Source of the DNA: Ferrovibrio sp.
GTDB lineage: Bacteria > Pseudomonadota > Alphaproteobacteria > Ferrovibrionales > Ferrovibrionaceae
Direction of reading: 5' to 3'
Assembly (NCBI RefSeq): GCF_002796975.1
Contig: NZ_PEKV01000009.1
Span: forward strand, 163,491 to 216,594
Length of the DNA stretch: 53,104 nt
Each line of letters opens with the position of its first letter. Within the stretch, counting starts at the first letter, position 1. This document shows positions 7,334 through 15,534 of the stretch, piece by piece. Both the position numbers and the translations under genes were made by a program. The notes under the pieces are model-generated. The model did not search any database. It had not been told where the DNA came from and was given only the letters and a program-made list of their open reading frames with translations.

Positions 7334-8121
7334 TTTCCGCTGAACTTCGCCGCACGCTTCTGCAGGAAGGCGGTCACGCCCTCGATGAAATCGCGGGTGC
7401 GGCCGGCGATCACCTGGCTTTCACGCTCGGCTTCCAACTGCGCATCCAGGCCGTTGGTGGCCGACTGGCGGATCAGTTTGCGGATCTGCGCCAGACCGAC
7501 CGTGGGTCCGTTGGCGAATTTCGTCGCCACTTTCATCGCGGCCGGCATCAGTTCGGCGTCGTCCACGCATTGCCAGATCAGGCCCCATTCGGCTGCTGTC
7601 TCGGCCGGCAGCTTCTCGGCCAGCATGGTGAGGCCGAGCGCGCGCGCGGTACCGGCCAGACGCGGCAGGAAGAAGGTGCTGCCGGCATCGGGCACCAGAC
7701 CCAGATTGCCGAAGGCCTGCAGGAAGGTGGCGGATTTCGCCGCGATCACGATGTCGCCGCAGAGCGCGAGGCTCATACCGGCGCCGGCCGCCGGGCCGTT
7801 CACCGCGCAGACCACCGGCATGTGATAGGCGGCGAGCTTGCGGATCACCGGATGATAGCGGTCGTGCAGCGCCTTGCCGAGATCGGGCATGCCGCCGTCG
7901 GCGCTGAGATCACCACTCGCGAGGTCTGCGCCGGAGCAGAAGCCACGGCCGGCGCCGGTGAGCAGCAGGCAGCGGATCGACGCATCCTGGTCGATGTCTT
8001 CCAGCGCCTTGAGCAGCTCGCTCATCAGTTCGAGGCTCAGCGCGTTGAGCCGCTCGGGGCGATTGAGCGTGACGGTGGCGATGCCGTCCTTCTTCTCGAC
8101 GATCAGGGTCTTCCAAGCCAT
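7330..8121 (-). CDS. paaG: Enoyl-CoA hydratase/isomerase, PaaG-like
   Basis: The 263-residue crotonase-fold protein shows [13 protein letters not shown], the oxyanion-hole segment GAGRGFCSGADL and CAVNGPAAGAGMSLALCGDIVIA, and the PaaG-type segment GNLGLVPDAGSTFFLPRLAG. An Asp (VPDAGS) replaces the hydratase Glu, as is typical of PaaG, the ring 1,2-epoxyphenylacetyl-CoA isomerase. It overlaps paaI by 4 bases. Its assignment as PaaG rests on the motif plus the paaI linkage; a generic enoyl-CoA isomerase is the alternative. Confidence 0.85.
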   Translation of the reverse strand: MAWKTLIVEKKDGIATVTLNRPERLNALSLELMSELLKALEDIDQDASIRCLLLTGAGRGFCSGADLASGDLSADGGMPDLGKALHDRYHPVIRKLAAYHMPVVCAVNGPAAGAGMSLALCGDIVIAAKSATFLQAFGNLGLVPDAGSTFFLPRLAGTARALGLTMLAEKLPAETAAEWGLIWQCVDDAELMPAAMKVATKFANGPTVGLAQIRKLIRQSATNGLDAQLEAERESQVIAGRTRDFIEGVTAFLQKRAAKFSGK

Positions 8122-8160
8122 GCGTTTTCTCCCTTATGGGGATGAACGCTAACCGATTTG

Positions 8161-9225
8161 TCAGGAGCGGAGAACCGTCTCCGTAACGGCAGCGGCGTTG
8201 GTTTCCGTTGCGGCAACCACGCGGTTGCGGCCCTCGCGCTTGGCACCGTAGAGCGCGCCATCGGCCCGCTGCACGAAGGTGCTGAGCGATTCCCCGATGC
8301 GGAATTCGGCCACGCCGGCAGACACCGTGATGCGGCCGAGCTGTTCGCCGGAATGACGCTTGACCAGCTTACGGGCCGCGATCAGCGCGCGGATATTGTC
8401 GCCGAGCTTCACCGCCTGGTCGGCACGGGTGCGCGGCAGCAGGATGGCGAATTCCTCGCCGCCGTAACGCGCAGCCAGATCCTGGCCCTTCACGTTGTCG
8501 CTGAGCGTGCGGGCCACCAGCTGCAGCACGGTATCGCCGGTCTGATGGCCGTGGCGGTCGTTGAACAGCTTGAAGTGATCAATGTCGAGCAGCATCAGTG
8601 TCAGCGGCTCGCCGCTTTCCATCGCTGCCTTGGCCAGCAGCGACAGTGTCTGTTCGAAATTCTTGCGGTTGGCCAGGCCGGTGAGGCCGTCCGACAACGC
8701 TTCGCGGCGCGCCTGTTCAAAATGCTCGCGCAGCTGCTGCACTTCCGCCGTGGTCTCGGCCAGACGATCTTCCAGCGACTGGTTGCGCTCCTGCATCGTG
8801 CGGGTTTCCTGCAGCATCGCGCCGACCAGTGAGCCGAAGGCGGGCGCATGACCGTGCTGGTCGAGGCTGTCGGAGAAATCCTCCAGCTTGTCGCCATAGG
8901 CCTTGGTGTCCTGCTCGGCGCTGCCGACGAAGCTGCGCAGTTCGTCCATCGCTTCCTGCAGCTTCTCGGTGGTTTCGCGCGAGGCGCGCAGCATGCGCGC
9001 GGGATTGAGATACTCTTCGTAGAGCTGCAGCGTGGTGTCGGGCGTAAACGCTGTGCCGGCAGCCAGCAGCGCGTCGATGGCACGGCTCAGGGCCGGATCG
9101 CGACCGGCATGGTATTCGTACCAGATGGTGAAATTGATCGGGGTTGGCGGAATCGAGAACCGCGTCATGCTCGCGACCGCCGCGTGGGCGTATTCAGCCG
9201 CCTGATGCAGGTCGTCGTGGTACAT
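8161..9225 (-). CDS. Diguanylate cyclase (GGDEF) with helical N-terminal domain
   Basis: The 354-residue cytoplasmic protein has a C-terminal GGDEF domain: SDGLTGLANRKNF (177-189), LLDIDHFKLFND with metal Asp residues, and GGEEF at 255-259. It should make cyclic di-GMP. The inhibitory I-site RxxD upstream of GGEEF reads KGQD (246-249), with Lys for Arg, so product inhibition may be weakened. The N-terminal about 170 residues contain no PAS or GAF motif and are mainly helical, with a coiled coil near 135-172; a similar N-terminus (ARYG...PPTPINFTIWYEYHAG) is common in alphaproteobacterial cyclases. GGGAG precedes the start. It is downstream of livF on the same strand, 106 bases away. Confidence 0.88.
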   Translation of the reverse strand: MYHDDLHQAAEYAHAAVASMTRFSIPPTPINFTIWYEYHAGRDPALSRAIDALLAAGTAFTPDTTLQLYEEYLNPARMLRASRETTEKLQEAMDELRSFVGSAEQDTKAYGDKLEDFSDSLDQHGHAPAFGSLVGAMLQETRTMQERNQSLEDRLAETTAEVQQLREHFEQARREALSDGLTGLANRKNFEQTLSLLAKAAMESGEPLTLMLLDIDHFKLFNDRHGHQTGDTVLQLVARTLSDNVKGQDLAARYGGEEFAILLPRTRADQAVKLGDNIRALIAARKLVKRHSGEQLGRITVSAGVAEFRIGESLSTFVQRADGALYGAKREGRNRVVAATETNAAAVTETVLRS

Positions 9226-9331
9226 ACCGGGCTCCCTCGGCGCCAGCCGGTCTCCCCCGATCCCGTGCCTGCGCGCGCCTACTTTGCGGCGGGGCCGGGG
9301 CGTCTGTCCACGATTTTACCGACGAAATCGC

Positions 9332-10042
9332 TCAGATGCCGAGATAGCGGTGCTGGACGTCGGGTGCGGCCTTCAGGTCGGCCGAGTTGCCCTGCCAGAC
9401 CACGCGACCTTTCTCGATCACGTAATGCCGGTCGGCCAGCTTGGTGAGCGCGCCGACGTTCTTATCCACAACCAGGATGGACTGCCCGGCCTGCTTGAGC
9501 CGCTCCAGGCAATGCCAGATTTCCAAGCGAATCAAAGGGGCAAGGCCTTCGGTAGCCTCGTCCAGAATCAACAGATGCGGATTGGTCATTAACGCGCGAC
9601 CGACCGCCAGCATCTGCTGCTCGCCGCCGGAAAGCTGGCTGCCCATGTTGCCGGCGCGCTCGGCCAGGCGCGGGAAGAGTTCGATCACCCGTTCATAGGT
9701 CCAGGGCTGGGCCGATCCGTTGCGATTGGAAGCCGTGGCGATCAGGTTTTCTTTCACCGAGAGGTTGGGGAAAATCTGCCGACCTTCCGGCACCAGGCCG
9801 ACGCCGACCTTGGCCACGCGGTAAGACGGCAGGCCGCGGATCTCGGCGTCGCGGAAGCGGATGCGGCCACGCGCCGCCGGGGTGAGGCCCATGATCGAGC
9901 GGATCGTGGTGGTCTTGCCCATGCCGTTGCGGCCCATGAGCGTGACGACTTCGCCGGCCTTGATGGACAGCGACATGCCGAACAGCACCTGGCTGCGGCC
10001 GTAGAAGGTGTCGATCGCGTCGACGGTCAGCAGTTCGGTCAT
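9332..10042 (-). CDS. livF: Liv-type ABC transporter ATP-binding protein LivF
   Basis: The 236-residue ATPase has Walker A GRNGMGKTT, signature LSGGEQQMLAVGRAL and Walker B LLILDEATEGLAP. The VPEGRQIFPNLSVKENL segment is diagnostic of LivF. It powers, with LivG, import by LivHM of hydrophobic amino acids or, in catabolic clusters, aromatic or other carboxylates. It is the last gene of livKHMGF, 5 bases after livG. The link to the aryl-CoA ligase operon upstream suggests a carboxylate substrate rather than leucine. Confidence 0.92.
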   Translation of the reverse strand: MTELLTVDAIDTFYGRSQVLFGMSLSIKAGEVVTLMGRNGMGKTTTIRSIMGLTPAARGRIRFRDAEIRGLPSYRVAKVGVGLVPEGRQIFPNLSVKENLIATASNRNGSAQPWTYERVIELFPRLAERAGNMGSQLSGGEQQMLAVGRALMTNPHLLILDEATEGLAPLIRLEIWHCLERLKQAGQSILVVDKNVGALTKLADRHYVIEKGRVVWQGNSADLKAAPDVQHRYLGI

Positions 10043-10047
10043 CGCGT

Positions 10048-10806
10048 TTACTCCACCACCGCTTCTTCGTCGCCGAGATAGGCCTGGCGGACCTGCTCGT
10101 TGCGGCGGATCTCGTCGGGCAATCCCGTCGCGATGGCGTGGCCATAGACCAGCACGGTGATACGGTCGGCCAGCGCGAAAACGGCATCCATGTCGTGTTC
10201 GATCAAAAGGATGGTGACGCTGCCCTTGATGCCGCGCAGCATCTGCACCATGCGGGCGGAATCCTCCGGGCCCATGCCGGCCATCGGCTCATCCAGCAGC
10301 AGCAGCTTCGGCTTGGTGGCCAGCGCCATGGCGATTTCGAGCTGGCGATGTTCGCCGTGGCTCAGCGCACTGGCGGTGATGTCGGCGCGATGGGCAAGGC
10401 CGACCTGTTCCAATGCCTGCATCGCCGGTTCGCGCAGGGATTTGTCCTTGCGAGCTTCGGCCCAGAAACGGAAGGAATGGCCATCATGGGCCTGCACAGC
10501 CAGCGCGACATTGTCCAGCGCGGTGAAGTTCTGGAAGATCGACGTGATCTGGAACGAACGCGCGATGCCGGCGCCCGAGCGCTGATGCACCGGCATCGCG
10601 GTGATGTCCTGGCCCATGAAATGGATCGTGCCGGCATCGGGACGCAGTTCGCCGATCAGCTGACCGATCATCGTGGTCTTGCCGGCACCGTTTGGACCGA
10701 TCACGGCATGGATTTCACCCTGACGCAGGTCGAGCGACAGGTTGTCGGTGGCAGTGAGGCCGCCGAAGCGCTTCACCAGATTGGAAACCTTGAGCACTTC
10801 AGTCAT
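10048..10806 (-). CDS. livG: Liv-type ABC transporter ATP-binding protein LivG
   Basis: The 252-residue ATPase has Walker A GPNGAGKTT, signature LSHGEHRQLEIAMAL (the LivG form with His for the second Gly), Walker B LLLLDEPMAGMG and switch EHDMDAVFALADRI. The GIARSFQITSIFQNFTALDNV segment is typical of LivG. The start at 10806 (MTEVLKVSNLVK) is chosen from family alignment; the frame stays open further upstream but lies inside livM. It overlaps the livM end by 8 bases. Confidence 0.92.
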   Translation of the reverse strand: MTEVLKVSNLVKRFGGLTATDNLSLDLRQGEIHAVIGPNGAGKTTMIGQLIGELRPDAGTIHFMGQDITAMPVHQRSGAGIARSFQITSIFQNFTALDNVALAVQAHDGHSFRFWAEARKDKSLREPAMQALEQVGLAHRADITASALSHGEHRQLEIAMALATKPKLLLLDEPMAGMGPEDSARMVQMLRGIKGSVTILLIEHDMDAVFALADRITVLVYGHAIATGLPDEIRRNEQVRQAYLGDEEAVVE

Positions 10807-11932
10807 GACGGTTCTTCCGGCGCTGGATTTCCCACTTGGCGAACCAGGCCAGCGCACAGGCGGCAACCAGGATCAGGGTGGGGATCAGCCATTGATCTTC
10901 ATAGGTGGTATGGATGCCGTAGAGCAGGAAGAAGGCGGCGCAGCCGGCCAGCAGCGTGCAGGCCTGGCCGCGCACCATCGCACCATCGATGCCGCCACGC
11001 GCGAACAGCACCACCAGGATCAGGATCGGGCCGAACACGATCTTCCAGTATTCGGTCCAGCTGGACAGCACCTCTTCCAGCAGCAGGAAGGCAACGGTGC
11101 CGAAAACGGGCCCAAACAGGCTGCCCATGCCGCCGAGCACCACCATGACGATCAGGTCGCCCGAGCGGCTCCAGTGCATCATCGCCGGGCTGATGAAACC
11201 GGTGAAGGTGGCGGTCAGCACGCCGGCCAGGCCACAGAGCATGCCGGCGATCACGAAGGCGGTGAGCTGGTAGCGATGCACCGGAAAACCGATCGTGGCC
11301 ATGCGGCGGTCGTTCGACCGGGCGCCCTGCAGCACCATGCCGAAGCGCGAATTGACCGTGCGATGGACGAAGTAGATCGACGCCAGCAGGATCACCCAGC
11401 AGAGGTAATAGAAGGTCGGGCGGTTATCGAGGTTGAGCAGCCCACCGAAATCCGACCGCGTCATGATGTTGAGGCCGTCGTCGCCACCGTAGGCGAAGGC
11501 GCCGTTGCCGAGATAGTAGACCAGCTGCGAGAAGGCCAGCGTGATCATGATGAAAAAGATGCCCTTGGTGCGCAACGACAGCAGGCCGATCAGAGCTGCG
11601 ACGACGCCCGAGATGATCACCGCCAGCGGCCACTGGATCCAGGCGGCGTGCACGCCATGGAAGGCGAGGATGCCGACGGTATAGCCGCCGACGCCGATAT
11701 AGGCGGCATGACCGAAGCTGACCATGCCGCCATAGCCGAGGATCAGGTTCAGGCTGACCGCGGCAATCGCCATGATGACGATGCGGGTGAACAGCGTGAG
11801 CAGGAAGGGATCGTCGAAGACGACCGACAGGACCGGGATCAGGCCGAGGAAGCCGAGCAGGGCGAGGCCGACGACGAAGGTGAGGCGCGAAGACGTGGCG
11901 GTCGAGGCGGAGGAGTTGGAAGCGGACGACAC
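10799..11932 (-). CDS. livM: Liv-type ABC transporter permease LivM with extra C-terminal membrane segment
   Basis: The 377-residue membrane protein carries the LivM core: LNLILGYGGMVSFGHAAYIGVGGY, then TKGIFFIMITLAFSQ, the EAA-like segment and VVLGGMGSLFGPVFGT. After the usual family end (ILVVLFARGGIDGAM) there are about 55 further residues with two hydrophobic stretches (LLAGCAAFFLLYGI and WLIPTLILVAACALAWFA) and a basic tail. This extension is not standard for LivM. The N-terminus is Ser-rich and cytosolic. It forms the channel with LivH and lies 12 bases after it. Confidence 0.9.
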   Translation of the reverse strand: MSSASNSSASTATSSRLTFVVGLALLGFLGLIPVLSVVFDDPFLLTLFTRIVIMAIAAVSLNLILGYGGMVSFGHAAYIGVGGYTVGILAFHGVHAAWIQWPLAVIISGVVAALIGLLSLRTKGIFFIMITLAFSQLVYYLGNGAFAYGGDDGLNIMTRSDFGGLLNLDNRPTFYYLCWVILLASIYFVHRTVNSRFGMVLQGARSNDRRMATIGFPVHRYQLTAFVIAGMLCGLAGVLTATFTGFISPAMMHWSRSGDLIVMVVLGGMGSLFGPVFGTVAFLLLEEVLSSWTEYWKIVFGPILILVVLFARGGIDGAMVRGQACTLLAGCAAFFLLYGIHTTYEDQWLIPTLILVAACALAWFAKWEIQRRKNRHD

Positions 11933-11944
11933 GAACAGAACTCC

Positions 11945-12862
11945 TCAGCGGCCGGGTGCGGGGAACAGCCCGGCGGGACGCAACACCAGTACGGCGGCCA
12001 TCAGGATATAGATCAGCATCGACGACAGCGCGGTGGCCAGCGTGCTGGCATCCGACGGCGACAGGAAGGCGCCGAGCATATTGGGCAGAAATGCACGCCC
12101 CATGGTGTCGATGATGCCGATGGCCAGCGCAGCGATGAAGGCGCCGGGCAGCGAGCCGATGCCCCCGATTACGATCACGACCAGCGCCAGGATCAGGATG
12201 TTGTCACCCATGCCGATCTGCACCGTGGTGACCGGACCGGCCATCAGGCCGGCCAGTGCTGCCAGCGCCGAACCGAGACCGAAGACCAGGGTGAAGAGCT
12301 GCTTGATGTTGATGCCGAGTGCGCCGACCATTTCACGGTTCGATGCGCCGGCGCGGATCAGCATGCCGAGCCGCGTGCGCTGTACCAGCACATAGAGGAA
12401 GGCGGCACAGAGCAGCCCGACCAGGATGATCAGGAAACGATAAGAGGGGTAGGGCAGACCAGGCAGAATCTCGATCTGGCCTTGCAGCCAGTTGGGCGTC
12501 TCGATGGTCATGCCGCCGGCGCCGAACATCAGGCGCGCGAGTTCGTTGAAGAACAGGATCAGGCCGAAGGTGGCCAGCACCTGATCCAGGTGATCGCGGG
12601 TATACAGCGTGCGCAGGGCGATGATCTCGGTGACGATGCCGAGCAACGCGCCGGCCGGTAGGGCAAGGGCTGCACCGAGGAAGAAGCTGCCGGTCCATTC
12701 GGTGAAGACGGCGGCGAAATAGGCGCCCATCATATAGAGCGAGCCATGCGCCAGATTGACCATGTCCATGATGCCGAAGACCAGCGTCAGGCCGGCGGCC
12801 AACAGGAACAGCAGCAGGGCGATCTGCAGGCCGTTGAGGAATTGCTCGAAAATCAGCAGCAT
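11945..12862 (-). CDS. livH: Liv-type ABC transporter permease LivH
   Basis: The 305-residue inner-membrane permease has LTLVFGIMDMVNLAHGSLYMMGAY near the N-terminus, RTRLGMLIRAGASNREMVGALGIN (ATPase coupling region) and LVVIVIGGIGSLPGAFIAALAIG. These are hallmarks of LivH, with about eight hydrophobic segments. It follows livK after a 70-base gap that holds a strong GC hairpin (12893-12920), so its expression is probably set below that of livK by partial termination or 3' end protection. Confidence 0.92.
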   Translation of the reverse strand: MLLIFEQFLNGLQIALLLFLLAAGLTLVFGIMDMVNLAHGSLYMMGAYFAAVFTEWTGSFFLGAALALPAGALLGIVTEIIALRTLYTRDHLDQVLATFGLILFFNELARLMFGAGGMTIETPNWLQGQIEILPGLPYPSYRFLIILVGLLCAAFLYVLVQRTRLGMLIRAGASNREMVGALGINIKQLFTLVFGLGSALAALAGLMAGPVTTVQIGMGDNILILALVVIVIGGIGSLPGAFIAALAIGIIDTMGRAFLPNMLGAFLSPSDASTLATALSSMLIYILMAAVLVLRPAGLFPAPGR

Positions 12863-12892
12863 GGTGTTAAGGGGTGCTCACTGGTCAGAAGA

Positions 12893-12920
12893 TGCGCCCC
12901 GCCGAAACTGGCGGGGCGCA
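12893..12920 (-). terminator. GC-rich hairpin between livK and livH (partial terminator or mRNA stabiliser)
   Basis: TGCGCCCCGCC (12893-12903) and GGCGGGGCGCA (12910-12920) form an 11-bp perfect stem with a 6-base loop. No long T run follows on the minus strand, so full termination is unlikely. Placement right after the binding-protein gene matches the known way ABC operons keep binding protein in excess. Confidence 0.6.
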
Positions 12921-12932
12921 TCGGGTGTCACA

Positions 12933-14123
12933 TCACATCTTGCATTTGGCGGCGTGCGGATCGGTATGCGCGGTCAGCACGGTGCTGACAGTGCGCAGGT
13001 CGTATTCGGTATCCGACACCTTGTAGGCTTCCTGCTGATAGACATTCTGGATCGGGAAATTGTTATTCCCGAACTTGAACGGGCCACGCACGGAATCGAA
13101 CTTCGCCGCCTTCAGGGCCGCACCGACAGCCTTCTTGTCCTTCAGGTTGCCCTTGGTCGCGGTGACGGCCGAGGCAATCAGGTTGGCGGCATCGTAGCTC
13201 TGTGCGCCATAGAAGGCCGGCGTCTCGTTATACTTCTTCTTGTAGTCGGCGACGAATTTCTGGTTCGCCGCATAAGGCAGGTCGGTGGCCCAGGTCGACG
13301 TCAGATACGTGTCGAGCACCAGATCCTTCTGCAGCTTCAGTGTCACCGCGTCGATGGTGAAAGCCGAATAGACCGGAATGTCCTTCTTCAGGCCAGCCTG
13401 ACTGTATTGCTGGAAGAACTGCACGCCGGCGCGGCCGGGGAAGAAGACATAGACCGCCTCGGGCTTCGCAGCGCGGATCTTGGAAATCTCACCGGAGAAG
13501 TCGAGCTGGTCGGGCCATTTGGTCATGTCCTGGCCGATCACCTGGCCCTTGAACAGCGATTTCACGCCGTTGGTGCCGTCGACGCCGGCGGCATAGTTCG
13601 GCGCGACCATGTAGAGCTTCTTGACGCCCTTCTGGTTCAGCAACTCGCCGACCGCCATGTGGTTCTGGTCGTTCTGCCAGGAGGCAGCAAAGAAATACGG
13701 GCTGCAGCCTTCACCGGCCAATTGAGAAGGGCCGGCATTGGTGCCGATCAGGAAAGTCTGTGCATCCAGCACCGGCTTGTAGGAGGCCAGCAGCACGTTC
13801 GACCAGATATAGCCGGCGACGAAATCGACCTTGTCGCGCTGTAGCAGCTTTTCGGTCTTCTGCTTGCCGACTTCGGGCTTTTGTTCGTCGTCTTCGTAGA
13901 TCACTTCCACCGGTACGCCGCCCATCTTTTTGCCGAGATGGTCGAGCGCCAGGTTGAAGGCGTTCTGCATGTCGCGTCCGTAGGCCGCGTTGGGCCCGGA
14001 CAGCGTGGTGACGAAACCGATCTTGATCTTCTTCGCAGCTTGCGCCGCGGCATCATCGGCCGCGAAAGGGAAGGCCATGAGAGCGGTGGAAAGAAGAGCC
14101 AGGGTCTGGAAAGCGGGACGCAT
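12933..14123 (-). CDS. livK: Liv-type periplasmic binding protein LivK, copy 1
   Basis: The 396-residue product has a signal peptide (MRPAFQTLALLSTALMAF, cleavage near DDAAAQA) and a type I periplasmic fold beginning KKIKIGFVTTLSGPNAAYG. ABC receptors of this family bind branched amino acids, amides or aromatic carboxylates. The start at 14123 is supported by GAAGGAGAC 7 bases upstream; earlier in-frame ATGs would spoil the signal peptide. It is closely similar along its whole length to the product at 14341-15534. Upstream lie an inverted repeat (14158-14179) and the AT-rich dyad (14227-14244). It heads the livKHMGF operon. Confidence 0.92.
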   Translation of the reverse strand: MRPAFQTLALLSTALMAFPFAADDAAAQAAKKIKIGFVTTLSGPNAAYGRDMQNAFNLALDHLGKKMGGVPVEVIYEDDEQKPEVGKQKTEKLLQRDKVDFVAGYIWSNVLLASYKPVLDAQTFLIGTNAGPSQLAGEGCSPYFFAASWQNDQNHMAVGELLNQKGVKKLYMVAPNYAAGVDGTNGVKSLFKGQVIGQDMTKWPDQLDFSGEISKIRAAKPEAVYVFFPGRAGVQFFQQYSQAGLKKDIPVYSAFTIDAVTLKLQKDLVLDTYLTSTWATDLPYAANQKFVADYKKKYNETPAFYGAQSYDAANLIASAVTATKGNLKDKKAVGAALKAAKFDSVRGPFKFGNNNFPIQNVYQQEAYKVSDTEYDLRTVSTVLTAHTDPHAAKCKM

Positions 14124-14157
14124 CGTTCGTGTCTCCTTCAGTGACATGCCAGCTGCA

Positions 14158-14179
14158 CGGTGCATCGGACGATGCACCG
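14158..14179. promoter_or_regulatory. 22-base inverted repeat in the livK leader
   Basis: CGGTGCATCG and CGATGCACCG are exact reverse complements separated by GA. It lies 35 bases before the livK start, so in RNA it can form a 9-bp stem with a 4-base loop just upstream of the ribosome binding site; as DNA it could be an operator. It differs from the AT-rich dyad 48 bases further upstream, so livK may have two control elements. Confidence 0.5.
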
Positions 14180-14226
14180 CATTACGCAGTTTCTTATGCA
14201 AGCCCTTGGGAGTCCCCCGTTTGAGA

Positions 14227-14244
14227 TATTTTAAGCATTAAATA
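14227..14244. promoter_or_regulatory. AT-rich dyad, probable MarR-type operator (copy 2, upstream of livK)
   Basis: TATTTTAAGCATTAAATA differs from the copy upstream of the SDR operon (22441-22458) at only 2 of 18 positions. It lies 104 bases upstream of the livK start, in the expected promoter zone, and stands out from GC-rich surroundings. It suggests that uptake and catabolic operons are co-regulated. Confidence 0.55.
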
Positions 14245-14290
14245 CTTGGCGAGGCAATCGAAGTGTGCCGCTTCAGGTCCGGATATGGAT

Positions 14291-14316
14291 GGGGCGCCAG
14301 CCGCAGCCGGCGCCCC
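14291..14316 (-). terminator. GC-rich hairpin after the second livK
   Basis: GGGGCGCC (14291-14298) pairs with GGCGCCCC (14309-14316) around a 10-base loop, 25 bases after the stop codon at 14341. On the minus strand no T run follows, so it is more likely an mRNA 3' stabiliser or a weak terminator separating the two livK transcripts. Confidence 0.45.
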
Positions 14317-14340
14317 GCCATTTTGCCGGTCAGATGCCGG

Positions 14341-15534
14341 TTATTTCATCGGGCACTTGGCAGCATACGGGTCGACCAGGTCCTTGTAGACCGTGCTGAC
14401 CGTGCGGATGTCGTACTCGGTGTCCGACACCTTGTAGACTTCCTGCTGGTAGATGTTGTGGATCGGGAAGTGGTTCTTGCCGAACTTCATCGGACCACGC
14501 ACCGAGTCGAACTTGGCGGCCTTGATCGCGTTGCGCAGGGCATCCTTGTCCTTCAGGTTGCCCTTGGTGGCGACCACCGCCGAATTGATCAGGTTGATCG
14601 TGTCGTAGGACTGGGCGCCGTAGAAGGATGGCGTGTCCTTGTGCTTCTTCTTGAATTCCGACACGAACTTCTGATTGGCGGCATAGGGCAGATCCGGCGC
14701 CCACCACAGCGTCTGGAAGGTATCGAGTGTCAGATCCTTCTGCAGTTTCAGCGTGATCGCGTCGACCGTGAACGTCGTGTAAAGCGGAATGTCCTTCTTC
14801 AGGCCAGCCTGGCTGTACTGCTGGAAGAACTGCACGCCGGCCCGGCCCGGGTAGAACACGAAGACGGCGCCCGGCTTGGCGGCGCGGATCTTCGAGATTT
14901 CCGCCGAGAAGTCGAGTTGGTCAGGCCACTTGGTCATGTCCTGGCCGACGACCTGGCCCTTGAAGGTGGACTTCACGCCATTGGCCATGTCCAGGCCGGC
15001 GGCGTAGTTCGGTGCCACGATGTAGAGCGACTTGATGCCCTTCTGGTTCAGCAGTTCGCCGGCCGCCATGGTGTTCTGGTCGTTCTGCCAGGAGGCCGCG
15101 AAGAAGTAGGGATTGCACTGTTCGCCAGCCAGCGGCGAGGGACCGGCATTGGCGCTGATCAGGAAGGTCTTGTTGTCGGTGACCGTCTTGTAGGAGGCCA
15201 GCAGCACGTTCGACCAGATGTAGCCGGCGACGAAGTCGACCTTGTCGCGCTGCATCAGCTTTTCGGTCTTCTGCTTGCCGACTTCGGGCTTCTGCTCATC
15301 GTCTTCGTAGACGATCTCGAGCGGGATACCGCCCATCTTCTTGCCGAGATGCTGGACCGCCAGCTCGACCGAATTCTTCATGTCCACGCCGATCGCGGCA
15401 TTCGGGCCCGACAGGGTGGTGACGAAGCCGATCTTGATCTTCTTGTTCGCCTGGGCGGCAGCGTCGCCGGCCACGAAGGGCACGGCCGCAAGCGCCAGCG
15501 CGCTAGTCAGACTCAGCAAAGTCGAAAATTTCAT
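14341..15534 (-). CDS. Liv-type periplasmic binding protein, tandem paralogue of LivK
   Basis: The 397-residue product has a signal peptide (MKFSTLLSLTSALALAAVPF, cleavage near GDAAAQA) and a type I binding fold. Long blocks are identical to LivK copy 1 (for example YEDDEQKPEVGKQKTEKL, FVAGYIWSNVLLASYK and VQFFQQYSQAGLKKDIP), roughly three quarters or more of positions by eye. Differences cluster in stretches such as LISANAGPSPLAGEQCNPY and TLWWAPD, which may line the ligand pocket. It has GGAGAGGAGA before the ATG. It has no permease genes of its own, so it probably feeds the LivHMGF below with a different ligand range. Confidence 0.9.
   Translation of the reverse strand: MKFSTLLSLTSALALAAVPFVAGDAAAQANKKIKIGFVTTLSGPNAAIGVDMKNSVELAVQHLGKKMGGIPLEIVYEDDEQKPEVGKQKTEKLMQRDKVDFVAGYIWSNVLLASYKTVTDNKTFLISANAGPSPLAGEQCNPYFFAASWQNDQNTMAAGELLNQKGIKSLYIVAPNYAAGLDMANGVKSTFKGQVVGQDMTKWPDQLDFSAEISKIRAAKPGAVFVFYPGRAGVQFFQQYSQAGLKKDIPLYTTFTVDAITLKLQKDLTLDTFQTLWWAPDLPYAANQKFVSEFKKKHKDTPSFYGAQSYDTINLINSAVVATKGNLKDKDALRNAIKAAKFDSVRGPMKFGKNHFPIHNIYQQEVYKVSDTEYDIRTVSTVYKDLVDPYAAKCPMK

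Noticed and set aside
10742..12661. Long plus-strand open frame (639 codons) across livG, livM and livH
   Set aside because: It lies antisense to three clear transporter genes. The product is low-complexity in His, Gln, Asp and Gly, as expected from reading GC-rich genes backwards.
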